DNA from: Candidatus Magnetobacterium casense | Lineage (GTDB): Bacteria; Nitrospirota; Thermodesulfovibrionia; Thermodesulfovibrionales; Magnetobacteriaceae | Length of the DNA stretch: 64,000 nt | Direction: 5' to 3' | NCBI RefSeq assembly: GCF_000714715.1 | Contig: NZ_JMFO01000004.1 | Location: 124,001-188,000 of the forward strand | Shown: positions 9,502-18,571 of the stretch, one piece after another | How positions within the stretch are numbered: position 1 is the first letter of the stretch | Layout: each line of letters opens with the position of its first letter | The notes under the pieces: model-generated | What the model saw: the letters and a program-made list of their open reading frames with translations, nothing else | Told to the model about the DNA's origin: nothing | Databases searched by the model: none | Translations under genes and position numbers: made by a program

Positions 9502-9846
9502 TCAGCTTCGGTTTCTGGCTCTTTTCACCTCTATTTCATCCGCAACAAACGTATCACCGTCATAGCCTCCCTCAACCTCCACGTATGCACCAACTATGGC
9601 CTTGCCGTGTTTTTCCTTGATGTGCGTATTGTCGGTAACAACCACTTTCCTCTTGCCCACGGTCCAGGTGCCGACAGACTCCTTAGGCATCTCCTCAATC
9701 ACACCATATATCTTACCATGGCGTCCTTGTTCGTTGTGATGCTTATCGTGTTGCTCGCGTTCTTCCCTACCGCCGGCATAGGCATTGCCAGCCACCACGG
9801 CAACAACCACCACCAAAATTAAAAACACTGTCTGTAACCTTCTCAT
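9502..9846 (-). CDS. Small exported protein with DUF5666-like domain
   Basis: 114 residues. A clear signal peptide (hydrophobic 7-18, cleavage near NAYA-G at about 24) is followed by a histidine-rich charged segment (EQHDKHHNEQGRHG), then a small beta domain: YGVIEEMP, GTWTVGKRKVVVT, VGAYVEVEG, VADEIEVK. This is the repeat seen in DUF5666 proteins, which are periplasmic OB-like domains of unknown function. The His-rich segment could bind metal. AGGAGG lies 5 bp before the ATG. It is the first gene of the minus-strand operon with the cytochrome and two-component genes. Confidence 0.75.
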   Translation of the reverse strand: MRRLQTVFLILVVVVAVVAGNAYAGGREEREQHDKHHNEQGRHGKIYGVIEEMPKESVGTWTVGKRKVVVTDNTHIKEKHGKAIVGAYVEVEGGYDGDTFVADEIEVKRARNRS

Positions 9847-10011
9847 AACTACCTCCTGATAACCTTTAAGAACAGGGGTAACTACCCCTCCATATGTTCT
9901 TTAGATATATCATAACAGATGAAACATTAAGGAGAGATTAAAATGTCAGATATTTGTGTTGCAGTTAATATAGAAAACAGTAATAATTTTTTTTGCACAG
10001 TAAAAAAACTA

Positions 10012-10067
10012 TTGATTTTTTGTTTCAATTTTCTATAAAATTAACCTAATGATATCAATATTGATAT
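10012..10067 (+). promoter_or_regulatory. Candidate promoter and 16-bp palindrome upstream of the HU-like gene
   Basis: TTGATT (10012-10017), 16-bp spacer, TATAAA (10034-10039). Just downstream at 10052-10067 is a perfect 16-bp palindrome, ATATCAATATTGATAT, placed where a repressor would sit between transcription start and gene. The surrounding 9850-10100 is very AT-rich and otherwise empty. Confidence 0.45.
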
Positions 10068-10112
10068 TTGGCAAATACAAATCCACAATAAGGAACAACA
10101 ATGGAGGTATAT

Positions 10113-10562
10113 ATGGGAACATTTCTTGACTTTGCAGGTATTCTTGTCAAAGGAATATCAATAGCAATAGAGGATGCAAAAAAACAAGAAGGCGGCAGAA
10201 TCGATCTAAGATACGGTAATCAAGATATAGCAAAAACATCAGAAACAGTCAAGGACGACCTTATCGGTAAGGAAGAGTCATCAATCGATGAATCAAGAAG
10301 AGACAGGACAACACAGAAAGAGACGATAGAGATATTTACCGACCTTGCTAAAAAGGCGCTGACGGAAAACAACAAGTTCACAATCAGAGGGTTTGGCTCC
10401 TTTGTCATCAAGGACCATAAACCAAGAAAGGCACGTAACCCCAGAACGGGTGAACCCATAAACGTACCAGCAAGGAAATCGGTGGGCTTTAAAATGGGCA
10501 AAGACCTTGAAGAGTTAGTCGATAACATGGTCAAAGAAGAGCAATCACAGGCACAAGGCTAA
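10113..10562 (+). CDS. HU/IHF-family DNA-binding protein with unusual N-terminal extension
   Basis: 149 residues. From about residue 75 it is an HU/IHF fold: helix QKETIEIFTDLAKKALTENN, then FTIRGFGSF, the beta-arm core ARNPRTGEPINVPARK with the intercalating proline, and KDLEELV. HU proteins are normally about 90 residues; here the first helix is replaced by roughly 65 residues of polar, charged sequence. The start at 10113 is chosen because GGAGG (10103-10107) is 5 bp upstream. Probably a nucleoid or accessory architectural protein, possibly autoregulated through the upstream palindrome. Confidence 0.85.
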   Translation: MGTFLDFAGILVKGISIAIEDAKKQEGGRIDLRYGNQDIAKTSETVKDDLIGKEESSIDESRRDRTTQKETIEIFTDLAKKALTENNKFTIRGFGSFVIKDHKPRKARNPRTGEPINVPARKSVGFKMGKDLEELVDNMVKEEQSQAQG

Positions 10563-10616
10563 ATGAACAAGTAGCAAGTCATAAAAATCACAGGTAGCAG
10601 TCTAAGGTTGCGCAGG

Positions 10617-10740
10617 ATGGGGTCAAGGGGGCTGGCCCCCTTGCAGGGGGTTCTGAAGGGGGCCAGGTGCGACCTGGAGCGCCAAGAAGCGGAGGGGGTG
10701 GGGCACCCCTGCCACAAACCGCCCCTTTTTTTTCTTACGG
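10617..10740. repeat. GC-rich dispersed repeat with nested hairpins
   Basis: The block starts GGGGTCAAGGGGGCTGGCCC and contains several G-run/C-run pairs, ending in a C4T8 stretch at about 10724-10735. The GGGGTCAAGGGG core recurs at 33771-33783 and, inverted, at 61517-61538, so this belongs to a genomic repeat family. Here it lies between convergent genes and may act as a bidirectional terminator. Confidence 0.55.
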
Positions 10741-10777
10741 TCAAGTGTGATTGCCCTGTGGTGGAGGGGATGCTGCC

Positions 10778-13090
10778 TCACTCTGCCGTTGTTTTATGAA
10801 TATAGTCGTGGTATGAGGCAGAGTGCAAGGCTGTGGCATAGCCATCTTTGAGGTTGTTAAAGGCGGTTTCCACTTTGACCATGTCCTTTTTCCTTGATGC
10901 CAGCTCTATCCTGAATGCTTCGGTTTTCAGTGGTGTTACCCCTGCCTGTGCAAACATGTCCTTCAAGGCGTGGGCACATCTTTCGACGGCTATATGGTCG
11001 TTTTGTTCGATAGCATTTTTAAGATTTTCCAGTTCTATGGCATAGTTATCTATAAAGACAGCCCACTGATCAAGGTTTGATTGCTTATCACCGTCCTCTG
11101 CCGTAGAAGTTACCCATGGAGGCTCTTGTATTTCTAACTGTGGCGGAATTGCGACACCCGGCAAGCAGACATCGCTTGACTTAAGCCACACGGTAAATTG
11201 AAACAGACTGCCCTTACCCAGGACACTGTCTACCCATATTTCACCGCTCATCATGTTTACCAGGCGCTTTGCTATAGCCAATCCCAGCCCCATCCCCCCA
11301 TACTTGCGCGTCATTGAGCCATCCACCTGTGTAAAGCTGTCAAAGATAACGCGCAACTTGTCGGTGGCAATGCCAATGCCGGTGTCGCGTACGGAAACAT
11401 GCAGCATCACATATCCGTATTTGGAGTCGTCGTCGAAACCGACGCCGTGGAGCCACTTGCCACGTGCATTGTCCTTGACATCGACGGGGTGCATAGAGCT
11501 AACAACAGGGGTACGACTGGACAGGTCATACAGTGCCGGAATGATAGCCAGAGATACCTGTCCCTTTTGGGTGAACTTTATTGAGTTTTCTATAATATAT
11601 GTCAGTACGTTTTTGAGCATATCATGGTCGCCGATAAGCATATCGGGGATATCTGCAGCGATGGTTGAGGTCAGTTTGATACCGGCCTTTTCCGCCTGAC
11701 GTATCAGTGGCTTAAGGGCGGAGTTGACGGTGTCAGAGAGGTTGAAGCCGGAGTCATTCAACTGCATGGAGCCTGTTTCAGTATTGGAGAAATCTATGAT
11801 GGTGTTTAACAGAGACAGGAGACTGCTGGAGGCATTTTTAATAAGTTCAAGGTACTCCTGCTGCTGACTTGCCAACTGCGTATTGAGCATGAGGTCGGTA
11901 ATGCCAAGGACGCCGTTAAGGGGGGTGCGTAGTTCATGGGTCATATTGGTCAGGAAGACGCTCTTGGCATGGTTGGCTTCTTCGGCGATCTCTTTGGCTT
12001 TTCTGGCTTCATCTTCGGCCTCCTTACGATCTGCCACCTCTTGTATCAGCATTTCGTTTGTAGTGGTAAGCTCCCGGGTTCGTTGATTGACGAGGTCTTC
12101 GAGGTGGCTGCGATACTTAAAGAGTTCACGGTCGTTTCGGGCACGCTCCAGGGCGTTTACAAAAATCTCTCCACCCACCCTCACAAGGGCAATGATGTCA
12201 TCGGCCCACGACTTTTGCCCGGCCACGGAATCAAATCCCAGCAATCCTACCAGGTTATTACCATAGACCATCGGCACGGCTACAAAAGAATAGATCGATT
12301 TATTGGCGAAGAACTCACTCTCAGCCACTGCCTCCTCCGGCATGTCGGCTGTGTTTTCCACGTATACGTTTTCAACCTTCTCAAGCCTGCCCATCAACCA
12401 CGACAACCGGTGCAGCGATGGCATATCAATGTCCTTCATCACTGCCTCGGACTGTGGCGTGTGCTGCCACTCAAAGACGTCTGCAACTTCTGTTCTGCCC
12501 TGGTTAAATATAACGATGTAGCCCCTGTCTGCTCCCAGCACCTCCCCTATTGCCTGAAGGGCACGGTGGAGCCAATCCATAACCTCAGTGGAAGAGATCA
12601 TTATAAAGGTGGAGGACAGGTGCGTGATTATCTTGATGAATTCAACCAGGTAGTGTAATCGTTTCTCGGTTCTCTTGCGCTGAACGATTTCGCTTAACAT
12701 CTGGCGATTGACGTCAGAGAGCTCGGAGGAACCACGCTCCATTTCGTTTCTATACTGCTGAAAACTCTTTATCAGATCGGTAAAGACTTTGCTGAGACTC
12801 TCCAGGTCATCTTCGGCATCCTTGTCAATGGACCGCTTAAACTCACTCTGCGAAATCTCCCTGGCGCTTATAACTAACTCGCCAAAGGGCCTCATGACCC
12901 TCTTTAGTGCCAGCATCGACAGTGTCAAACTCAACAGTATCACTGCCAACAGGATGATCAGGTACTTATGAGCTATCGCAACATCAACAATGGTGAGCAG
13001 AACTATGACAATTGCAAGCACGTGCGGCATAACAGTGAGGATAGTCAACCGACCTTTGAGACGCATTTTCTTTTTACGCGGCAGTCTCAT
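10778..13090 (-). CDS. Membrane histidine kinase with GAF and C-terminal Hpt domain
   Basis: 770 residues. Two adjacent TM helices at about 15-62 with almost no periplasmic loop, HAMP-like linker 62-115, coiled coil, GAF domain about 165-315, second coiled coil 320-375, HisKA with His385 (THELRTP), HATPase_c to about 635 with DTGIGI and GMGLGLAIAK, and a C-terminal Hpt about 672-760 with phosphotransfer His707 (HALKDMF). No receiver domain lies between kinase and Hpt, which is unusual for a phosphorelay kinase; a separate receiver protein must bridge them. It overlaps the HD-GYP gene by 4 bp, so the two are co-translated and may form a signalling pair that lowers c-di-GMP. Confidence 0.9.
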   Translation of the reverse strand: MRLPRKKKMRLKGRLTILTVMPHVLAIVIVLLTIVDVAIAHKYLIILLAVILLSLTLSMLALKRVMRPFGELVISAREISQSEFKRSIDKDAEDDLESLSKVFTDLIKSFQQYRNEMERGSSELSDVNRQMLSEIVQRKRTEKRLHYLVEFIKIITHLSSTFIMISSTEVMDWLHRALQAIGEVLGADRGYIVIFNQGRTEVADVFEWQHTPQSEAVMKDIDMPSLHRLSWLMGRLEKVENVYVENTADMPEEAVAESEFFANKSIYSFVAVPMVYGNNLVGLLGFDSVAGQKSWADDIIALVRVGGEIFVNALERARNDRELFKYRSHLEDLVNQRTRELTTTNEMLIQEVADRKEAEDEARKAKEIAEEANHAKSVFLTNMTHELRTPLNGVLGITDLMLNTQLASQQQEYLELIKNASSSLLSLLNTIIDFSNTETGSMQLNDSGFNLSDTVNSALKPLIRQAEKAGIKLTSTIAADIPDMLIGDHDMLKNVLTYIIENSIKFTQKGQVSLAIIPALYDLSSRTPVVSSMHPVDVKDNARGKWLHGVGFDDDSKYGYVMLHVSVRDTGIGIATDKLRVIFDSFTQVDGSMTRKYGGMGLGLAIAKRLVNMMSGEIWVDSVLGKGSLFQFTVWLKSSDVCLPGVAIPPQLEIQEPPWVTSTAEDGDKQSNLDQWAVFIDNYAIELENLKNAIEQNDHIAVERCAHALKDMFAQAGVTPLKTEAFRIELASRKKDMVKVETAFNNLKDGYATALHSASYHDYIHKTTAE

Positions 13091-14337
13091 TGAGTCTTGC
13101 CAAGTATCTTGATGAACTCTTTAAAGATGTCCAGGTCATATTCCTGACTGCTGTTACGTATGTAGGATAGGGCTTCAAAAGGTGTCAGGGCCTCAAAAAA
13201 CGGACGGGAGGTAGTCAACATGTCGTAGTAGTTTGTAATGGAGGTAATCTTACCGGCAACGTGCATAGTCTCTGCGTTAAGACCATTGGGATAACCGGTG
13301 CCGGCTATGTTTTCGTGGTGTTCCAGTACCGGATATAGTGTCCACTCCGGGACCCCCTTGTACAGCTTGAGGATGTTGGCACCCTCAATGACGTGTTCCC
13401 GCAGCAGTTTGATCTCAAAATCGGTGAGACGCTCCTCCGGCTTATTGAGTATTTCAGGTGGAATGGTGGTCTTGCCTATATCGTGCAACAGACAACCCAG
13501 ACCAATGCCAAAAAGCTCACCCTCTGAGACAACACCAGCCGCTATAGCTGTGGCCACTGAAAACACACTTATGTTGACCGAGTGCGTATAGGTATAATAG
13601 TCGTTCTTATTTATTGTCAACAGATTTGTTATAAACCCCTTGCTGTCCATAATGGCAGACATGATACCCTCAACGGCATCCCTGCACTCCTGTACCTTTT
13701 CGCTATTGCCAGGATTGCTAAGAAGCTCCTGGACAATGATCTTGGCATTCTCCTTTACGGCTATATTTTTGATCTGTTGGGGATTAAGGCCTCCAACTCC
13801 TCCCTTTATCGCACATTTGATATACCCTTTAAACTTTGGGGTATCTTTCTTTTCTATCAACAGTTCGTTGACAGGGCTTACCATCTCATCGTTTAACAGT
13901 ATTTCCCTGCCCTTGTACTGCACAAGCGGCTTTATGGTAAGGCCATTCTTTATATACAAGCTGAAGTCTATCATGCTGCCACTAAAAAGACTCGAACTGT
14001 CAACACTCATGAGTTCTTCCTTCATCTTAACGTAGTTCTTAAACTGCTCTTCTTGTGTAGCCGCATGGCCTTGATCCGGCACGACACCCACGCCGGATTC
14101 TCCACCGCCGGAGACACTACCCTTTGATGGTTTACCCGGGGCCTTGCTCATAATATCAGCACCCTTATCTGTATCTATAAAAACATACTCTATTCCCGTC
14201 TCCTTTATCTTCTCTATCTGTTCAGTCGTCTTTATAAGAAAGTGGTGTTTCAAAAACGGTGTCTTAAACCATGAGGCATCCATGCCGTCTATAAACATCC
14301 CTATAGCTAAATCCTCTGTCAAAATCCTTTTTCTCAT
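13087..14337 (-). CDS. HD-GYP domain cyclic-di-GMP phosphodiesterase
   Basis: 416 residues from the ATG at 14337, chosen for its upstream AGAGGTG. The N-terminal DUF3391-like domain opens with RILTEDLAIGMFI. After a Gly/Ser-rich linker comes the HD-GYP domain: HD dyad at about 285-286 (LLHDIGK), then HHENIAGTGYP at about 340-350. HD-GYP enzymes hydrolyse c-di-GMP to GMP or pGpG using a bi- or trinuclear metal site. The usual HHExxDGxGYP aspartate is alanine here, a variation that may alter activity. First gene of an operon with the GAF/Hpt histidine kinase. Confidence 0.9.
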   Translation of the reverse strand: MRKRILTEDLAIGMFIDGMDASWFKTPFLKHHFLIKTTEQIEKIKETGIEYVFIDTDKGADIMSKAPGKPSKGSVSGGGESGVGVVPDQGHAATQEEQFKNYVKMKEELMSVDSSSLFSGSMIDFSLYIKNGLTIKPLVQYKGREILLNDEMVSPVNELLIEKKDTPKFKGYIKCAIKGGVGGLNPQQIKNIAVKENAKIIVQELLSNPGNSEKVQECRDAVEGIMSAIMDSKGFITNLLTINKNDYYTYTHSVNISVFSVATAIAAGVVSEGELFGIGLGCLLHDIGKTTIPPEILNKPEERLTDFEIKLLREHVIEGANILKLYKGVPEWTLYPVLEHHENIAGTGYPNGLNAETMHVAGKITSITNYYDMLTTSRPFFEALTPFEALSYIRNSSQEYDLDIFKEFIKILGKTQ

Positions 14338-14465
14338 AAGCACCTCTATAACTTTTTTACCAAGATTGATTATAACAAAAAATGAAAGGATTGTGCAAAA
14401 AACAATGACGGTGTAACATCGGTTACCTGATTTATACAACATGAAAATCACATCGATACAGGATT

Positions 14466-14497
14466 AAAAAAAAAGGGGAATATGTCGCCATATCCCC
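14466..14497 (-). terminator. Rho-independent terminator after the OmpA-like gene
   Basis: Read on the minus strand, GGGGATATG, a GCGA loop and CATATTCCCC are followed by nine U residues (14466-14474). Position immediately after the stop of the OmpA-like lipoprotein gene fits a classical intrinsic terminator. Confidence 0.85.
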
Positions 14498-14514
14498 CTG
14501 GTCCTGATACTCTT

Positions 14515-15297
14515 TTACTTACATTCTTGCTTTTGCATGATATGGATTTCAGCGCGTCTGTTCTTCATCCTGCCATCTTTTGTCTTGTTAGGGAACGCCG
14601 GACGACTCTCACCATAACCATGTATGGCAATCTTTGTGACATCTACGCCGCCGTGTTTGACGAGAAACTCCTTGACGGCATTAGCCCTTCTGACAGATAG
14701 GCCCATGTTGTACTTGTCCGTACCGATGCTGCAGGTATGACCGTCAACGTTTATTACCGCCTTGGGGTATTTCTTGACTATTTCGGCTGCCATATGGAGT
14801 TCTTTTTTGTACGCCATCTTTATGCTATACTTATCGAAGTCAAAATTGACGATCTTAATAACGGCGATTTCCTTGTCACATTCGACCTTTTTAGGGGTTG
14901 GTGTGGGAGCCGGCGTTGGCACAGCCTTTGCCTCAGGCGTTGGTGTAGGAGCCGGGGTTGGTGGCGGGGGCGGTGGTGGTGGTGTCGGACAAAGGGCCTT
15001 GGCCATATCTGTTGCCTTCTTTGCCTTATCTATACCCTCAGCCGTGCGACACGCCCAGTAGACATCATAGGCATCGTCACGCATTTTTTCTGCTGCCTTA
15101 AATTCCTCGGGGCACTGCTTATCCTTACCGGCTGTCCTTGCTGCCTCTACTGCCCTGTCTGCCTCAGGCAATTCCTTGTGGTAGTACCACATGGCCCTCT
15201 TGGGGGCAAACTCCATACCGGCGCACCCATAAAGCGCCGCTATAGACACCAGCAGCATCAGTAAGAGAAGCCTCCTAAACTTAATACTTTGTTTCAT
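14515..15297 (-). CDS. OmpA/Pal-family peptidoglycan-binding lipoprotein
   Basis: 260 residues. Signal peptide with lipobox LYGC (lipidated Cys near 25), an N-terminal DUF4398-like helical part with two Cys, a proline/threonine-rich spacer (PPPPPPPP then PTPAPTPTP, about 105-136), and an OmpA C-terminal domain: NFDFDKYSIK, VDGHTCSIGTDKYN, LSVRRANAVK, IHGYGESRP, NRRAEI. This domain binds meso-diaminopimelate in peptidoglycan, anchoring the outer membrane. AGGAGG precedes the ATG, the gene has its own promoter and terminator, and so is monocistronic. Confidence 0.93.
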   Translation of the reverse strand: MKQSIKFRRLLLLMLLVSIAALYGCAGMEFAPKRAMWYYHKELPEADRAVEAARTAGKDKQCPEEFKAAEKMRDDAYDVYWACRTAEGIDKAKKATDMAKALCPTPPPPPPPPTPAPTPTPEAKAVPTPAPTPTPKKVECDKEIAVIKIVNFDFDKYSIKMAYKKELHMAAEIVKKYPKAVINVDGHTCSIGTDKYNMGLSVRRANAVKEFLVKHGGVDVTKIAIHGYGESRPAFPNKTKDGRMKNRRAEIHIMQKQECK

Positions 15298-15344
15298 TAC
15301 AAATTACCTCCTTATGTTCTTAAGTATACTAATACTTTGACTAT

Positions 15345-15374
15345 ATATTACGTAAAATGGCATCTTTTTGTCAA
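15345..15374 (-). promoter_or_regulatory. Sigma-70-type promoter for the OmpA-like lipoprotein
   Basis: On the minus strand, a perfect TTGACA at 15374-15369, 18-bp spacer and TAATAT at 15350-15345. The transcript would begin near 15338 with a leader of about 40 nt ending in AAGGAGGT. Confidence 0.7.
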
Positions 15375-15391
15375 GAGGGGTATTTTATTTC

Positions 15392-16150
15392 CTACGGAAT
15401 GTTTTTATCTTTGTCTTTAATCTTTTTCCACTTGTACCAGATTATTTCGTTACTCCCCGATGGATATATGAGGCGTTTGACCTTACGATAGGGATGGCCA
15501 AAGAGGCGATTGTACCACTTGTTAAAGCCCGTTCGTTTGGCCAGTTCAAGTTCCGGGGGTGTCATCAGTTCCGGTTGAAAGCGCCGTTTGTGCTTATAGA
15601 GGTGGTATATATCCTCCCTGATAAGTGCGGTGAATATCTTATCGGTAATATAGCCTGTGATGCCTCTGCGTTGCTTGAAATGGATGCTTACCTGGAAGTC
15701 TATCAGGTACGGCAGCCCGTCGTTGCCCACAATGATGTTGCCCAGCTTATTGAGGTCGAGGTAGAAGATGCGTCTGTGGTGCACCTCTTCGATGATGCCC
15801 TTTAAGCGAGTGAAGAAGTCCTCGGGCAACTTGCCCTTGAACTCATGCAGCACCTGGCCATCGACGTAGAGGTGAAAGTATCCGCGCCTGCCATAACGTG
15901 GTCCCAGGGGCGGTATACCCTCAATATCGGCCACTTGCTGGTATATCTTATACTCCCTGAGCGAGAAGAACGAGGCCAGCGGACGCAACAATCCACCTAA
16001 GATGAATCGGAAGTCGGAGAGTTTCAGGACATAACGTGTATTGCGTTGGCTGCGGTAGAGGAGATTTATCGAAAAGAAGTCCTCTTTTAGCACTTTTTCA
16101 AACCTATACGGCGTATCGTCTATTATTGTTTCGTCGGGATAATCTCTCAT
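15392..16150 (-). CDS. Protein-kinase-fold protein, LPS/RIO-kinase-like
   Basis: 252 residues. It lacks close similarity to named kinases but has the minimal catalytic pattern: VLKLSDF (candidate ATP-binding Lys near 43), HRRIFYLDLNKLGNIIV (catalytic Asp132 and Asn138) and LIDFQ (metal-binding Asp151). This D-x5-N ... D-F arrangement is that of the lipopolysaccharide kinase (WaaP/InaA) and RIO branches of kinase-like folds. The C-terminal part is very basic and could associate with membrane or LPS. It is a single gene, divergent from the MBL gene at 16285. The target is unknown. Confidence 0.6.
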   Translation of the reverse strand: MRDYPDETIIDDTPYRFEKVLKEDFFSINLLYRSQRNTRYVLKLSDFRFILGGLLRPLASFFSLREYKIYQQVADIEGIPPLGPRYGRRGYFHLYVDGQVLHEFKGKLPEDFFTRLKGIIEEVHHRRIFYLDLNKLGNIIVGNDGLPYLIDFQVSIHFKQRRGITGYITDKIFTALIREDIYHLYKHKRRFQPELMTPPELELAKRTGFNKWYNRLFGHPYRKVKRLIYPSGSNEIIWYKWKKIKDKDKNIP

Positions 16151-16284
16151 TTATCTCACAGTTTTTTCCATATCTCCAATTATAATACAAAGACATGAAA
16201 TTAGTGAATAAAAAAAGATGGCAACAAAATAATAAAGTAGGGTATTATATTATGTAATGATAATCGAGATATGGAGACAGAGGC

Positions 16285-17304
16285 ATGATAGTTAAGGCCT
16301 GGGGCACACGGGGTAGCATAGCGATATCCAACGTTGACAGTGTAGAGGCTGGAGGCAATACGACGTGTTTTGAGATCATGTCCGAGTGTTTGCCCAGGGG
16401 GGCGAGGTTGTTTGTTGATGCCGGCACGGGGTTTGTTCCGGCGGGATGGAACTACCTCAGCGAAGTAGCCAGTGGGCTTAACTACTACATCATGTTGACG
16501 CACTTTCACTGGGACCACATCGTGGGGCTGACGCTCAGTCCGCCGACGTTCATTGACAGGATACCGATGACCATCTACGGCCCGATGGATAACGGACACG
16601 GCCCTGAGAGCATGATCAAGTATCTGTTTAATCGTCCGTATTTTCCCGTGGATGCAAAAAAAATATCACACAAGATGAGGTTCGTTACGTTGTCACACTA
16701 TGATGTCTGCGTAATCGTGGTTCATCCCATCGGGGGCTTTACGATGATAGGCCTGGATGACTACAAGAATATTATAAAGAAGAACGTGCAGGTATCCCTC
16801 AGCAAAAACAAGTATCTGTTGAGTGAATGTCTGGTGATCAAGATGGCCAGAACCAACCACGGCAATGCCAACTGCATAAGTTACCGATTCGAGGAGAATC
16901 CAACGGGCAAGGTTGCCGTCATAGCCACTGACCACGAGGACGTGGCAGCCATCTCTGCAGAACTGAGAGAACACTTTGCCAATGCCGACCTGCTTATCAT
17001 AGACTCTCAATACGACAATCAGAGATACCAGACCTCCACGGCGGGCTATGGACATGGCACCCCCCATGGCAGCATCAAACAGGGCATTGCCTGCAAGGTC
17101 AAAAAGATCGGTTTCACGCACCACGACCCCAGAAGCACGGACAAGCACCTCAAAGAAATAATCCTCCAGGAGGCCGCTGTCGCCATCAACAAGATAAAGA
17201 CAAACGAAGAGTTCTTGAACACGTACAAGCTAACGGCAAGCGACCTCAAGCTCACCGAAGAGGACATCTGTCTCGTGAGGGATTACAACGTCTATGAGGT
17301 GTAA
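16285..17304 (+). CDS. Metallo-beta-lactamase-fold hydrolase
   Basis: 339 residues. Motif HFHWDH at 73-78 gives four metal ligands, with a further His in TNHGN and Asp/His in ATDHED; opening WGTRGSI..VGGNT-like (AGGNTTC at 22-28) is typical of the phnP/RNase Z-like lineage of MBL proteins. Such enzymes often hydrolyse cyclic phosphodiesters or nucleotides, but a long insertion around 85-175 separates the motifs. A short GGAG lies before the ATG. Substrate unknown. It is transcribed divergently from the kinase-fold gene. Confidence 0.8.
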   Translation: MIVKAWGTRGSIAISNVDSVEAGGNTTCFEIMSECLPRGARLFVDAGTGFVPAGWNYLSEVASGLNYYIMLTHFHWDHIVGLTLSPPTFIDRIPMTIYGPMDNGHGPESMIKYLFNRPYFPVDAKKISHKMRFVTLSHYDVCVIVVHPIGGFTMIGLDDYKNIIKKNVQVSLSKNKYLLSECLVIKMARTNHGNANCISYRFEENPTGKVAVIATDHEDVAAISAELREHFANADLLIIDSQYDNQRYQTSTAGYGHGTPHGSIKQGIACKVKKIGFTHHDPRSTDKHLKEIILQEAAVAINKIKTNEEFLNTYKLTASDLKLTEEDICLVRDYNVYEV

Positions 17305-17390
17305 CAAAACTTAACTCAAGCGATAGGTGCCCGGTGGAGCGATTGGGACAAGCGCCGAGATTGGGACAGGCGCCGTTGTCTGTCACACCG

Positions 17391-18425
17391 TCATTGCCCG
17401 ACCAGACCTGAAACCATGCTAGATATTCCCAGTACGACTCGTGACAACCTTTCGTAGTCCAGCTTATCGGGAGTATCTGTCAGCAGGTGGTAGTGTTCGT
17501 AGCGGAAGAGGGCGGTATCGGTAATCATAATGGCCCGATATCCCATTTGCCAGAAGGCCCAGTGGTCAGACCAGTCAATGCCCTGCACCTTGCCGGGGGC
17601 TATAACGCCCTCCGAGGGGAACCTTGTGTCCTGACGCAACAGCTTGATTGACCTGCGCAGGAGCGTGCTTGATTGGAAGTTGCTCACGAACGCTATAAAG
17701 TTACCGGTTGAGGGGTAGAGCAAGCTAAATGGAAAAGGGTAGTTTTGGCTGCCGGGTTTGTCCGTGTAACAGCCGATTGTCTCCAGGGAAAGCATGGCAA
17801 TGATCTTGTCGCCCCGTTGTTTTGCAGCAGTGGCATAGACCAGGCTGCCCATCTTATCGGTCTGGAAGTAGGGCAGCTCGTGGTTGACAAAGAAGACGAA
17901 TCTGACCGTTTTCGCCGGATTCTTATCTGCCATGATGCGTGCGATTTCAAGCACTGCGGCAACCCCTGATGCGTTGTCATTGGCACCCTTTGCAAAAAGC
18001 GCCGAGTCGTAGTGTGCACCGATGACAATGATCTTTTCGGCCTCTTTAGGATTGCTGCCTTTCAGCTCGATTTCGATGTTTTCTACGGATTTGCCGTCAG
18101 ATAGATATCCGTGCGAGGAGACCTTTAATCTGGTGTTTTGGCCGATCTCTGCCGCCACATGTTTTATGTACTCAGCGGCAGCCTGTAGCTTTTTGTAGTT
18201 TGACGGGTTCCGCTCTCCGATGTCACCGGCCAGCACGGTAACGTGAGTCCTCAGGCGCTCAGACAACGCCTGCTCTTGTACCGTCGGAGGCTCAAATGCC
18301 CCGTGGTACGACTTCCCGGGCATATGGACCATATAAATGACAACCAGAGAGACTGTGATAAAGAACGCTCCCCATCGCTTAACAACCGGGTACAATGCCC
18401 CCTTGTGTGCCGGTAATGCCTTCAT
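17391..18425 (-). CDS. M28-family zinc peptidase-like membrane-anchored protein
   Basis: 344 residues. An N-terminal signal anchor (about 18-35) places the catalytic domain outside the cytoplasm. M28 motifs: IGAHYDS (His138), GANDNASG (Asp150), VNHELPYF, LETIGCYTD and HYHLLTDT (C-terminal His ligand). In M28 aminopeptidases the third motif is Glu-Glu, the first Glu being the general base; here it is His182-Glu183, so the catalytic base appears replaced while metal ligands remain. It may be inactive or use another residue. Monocistronic; the gap 17305-17390 holds two imperfect copies of GATTGGGACARGCGCCG. Confidence 0.8.
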   Translation of the reverse strand: MKALPAHKGALYPVVKRWGAFFITVSLVVIYMVHMPGKSYHGAFEPPTVQEQALSERLRTHVTVLAGDIGERNPSNYKKLQAAAEYIKHVAAEIGQNTRLKVSSHGYLSDGKSVENIEIELKGSNPKEAEKIIVIGAHYDSALFAKGANDNASGVAAVLEIARIMADKNPAKTVRFVFFVNHELPYFQTDKMGSLVYATAAKQRGDKIIAMLSLETIGCYTDKPGSQNYPFPFSLLYPSTGNFIAFVSNFQSSTLLRRSIKLLRQDTRFPSEGVIAPGKVQGIDWSDHWAFWQMGYRAIMITDTALFRYEHYHLLTDTPDKLDYERLSRVVLGISSMVSGLVGQ

Positions 18426-18571
18426 AATCGTCCCTTCTCGCTTAGAGTTTTCGTTGAAGTACAGGGGTTTTCAACCATAACAGTATAACTTAATTAAAGA
18501 GGAAAATATCCAGGGTGCTGATTGCAAGGGCGCATAAAAAAACTGCTAACATTTAGTGTAACCGGAGGAGG

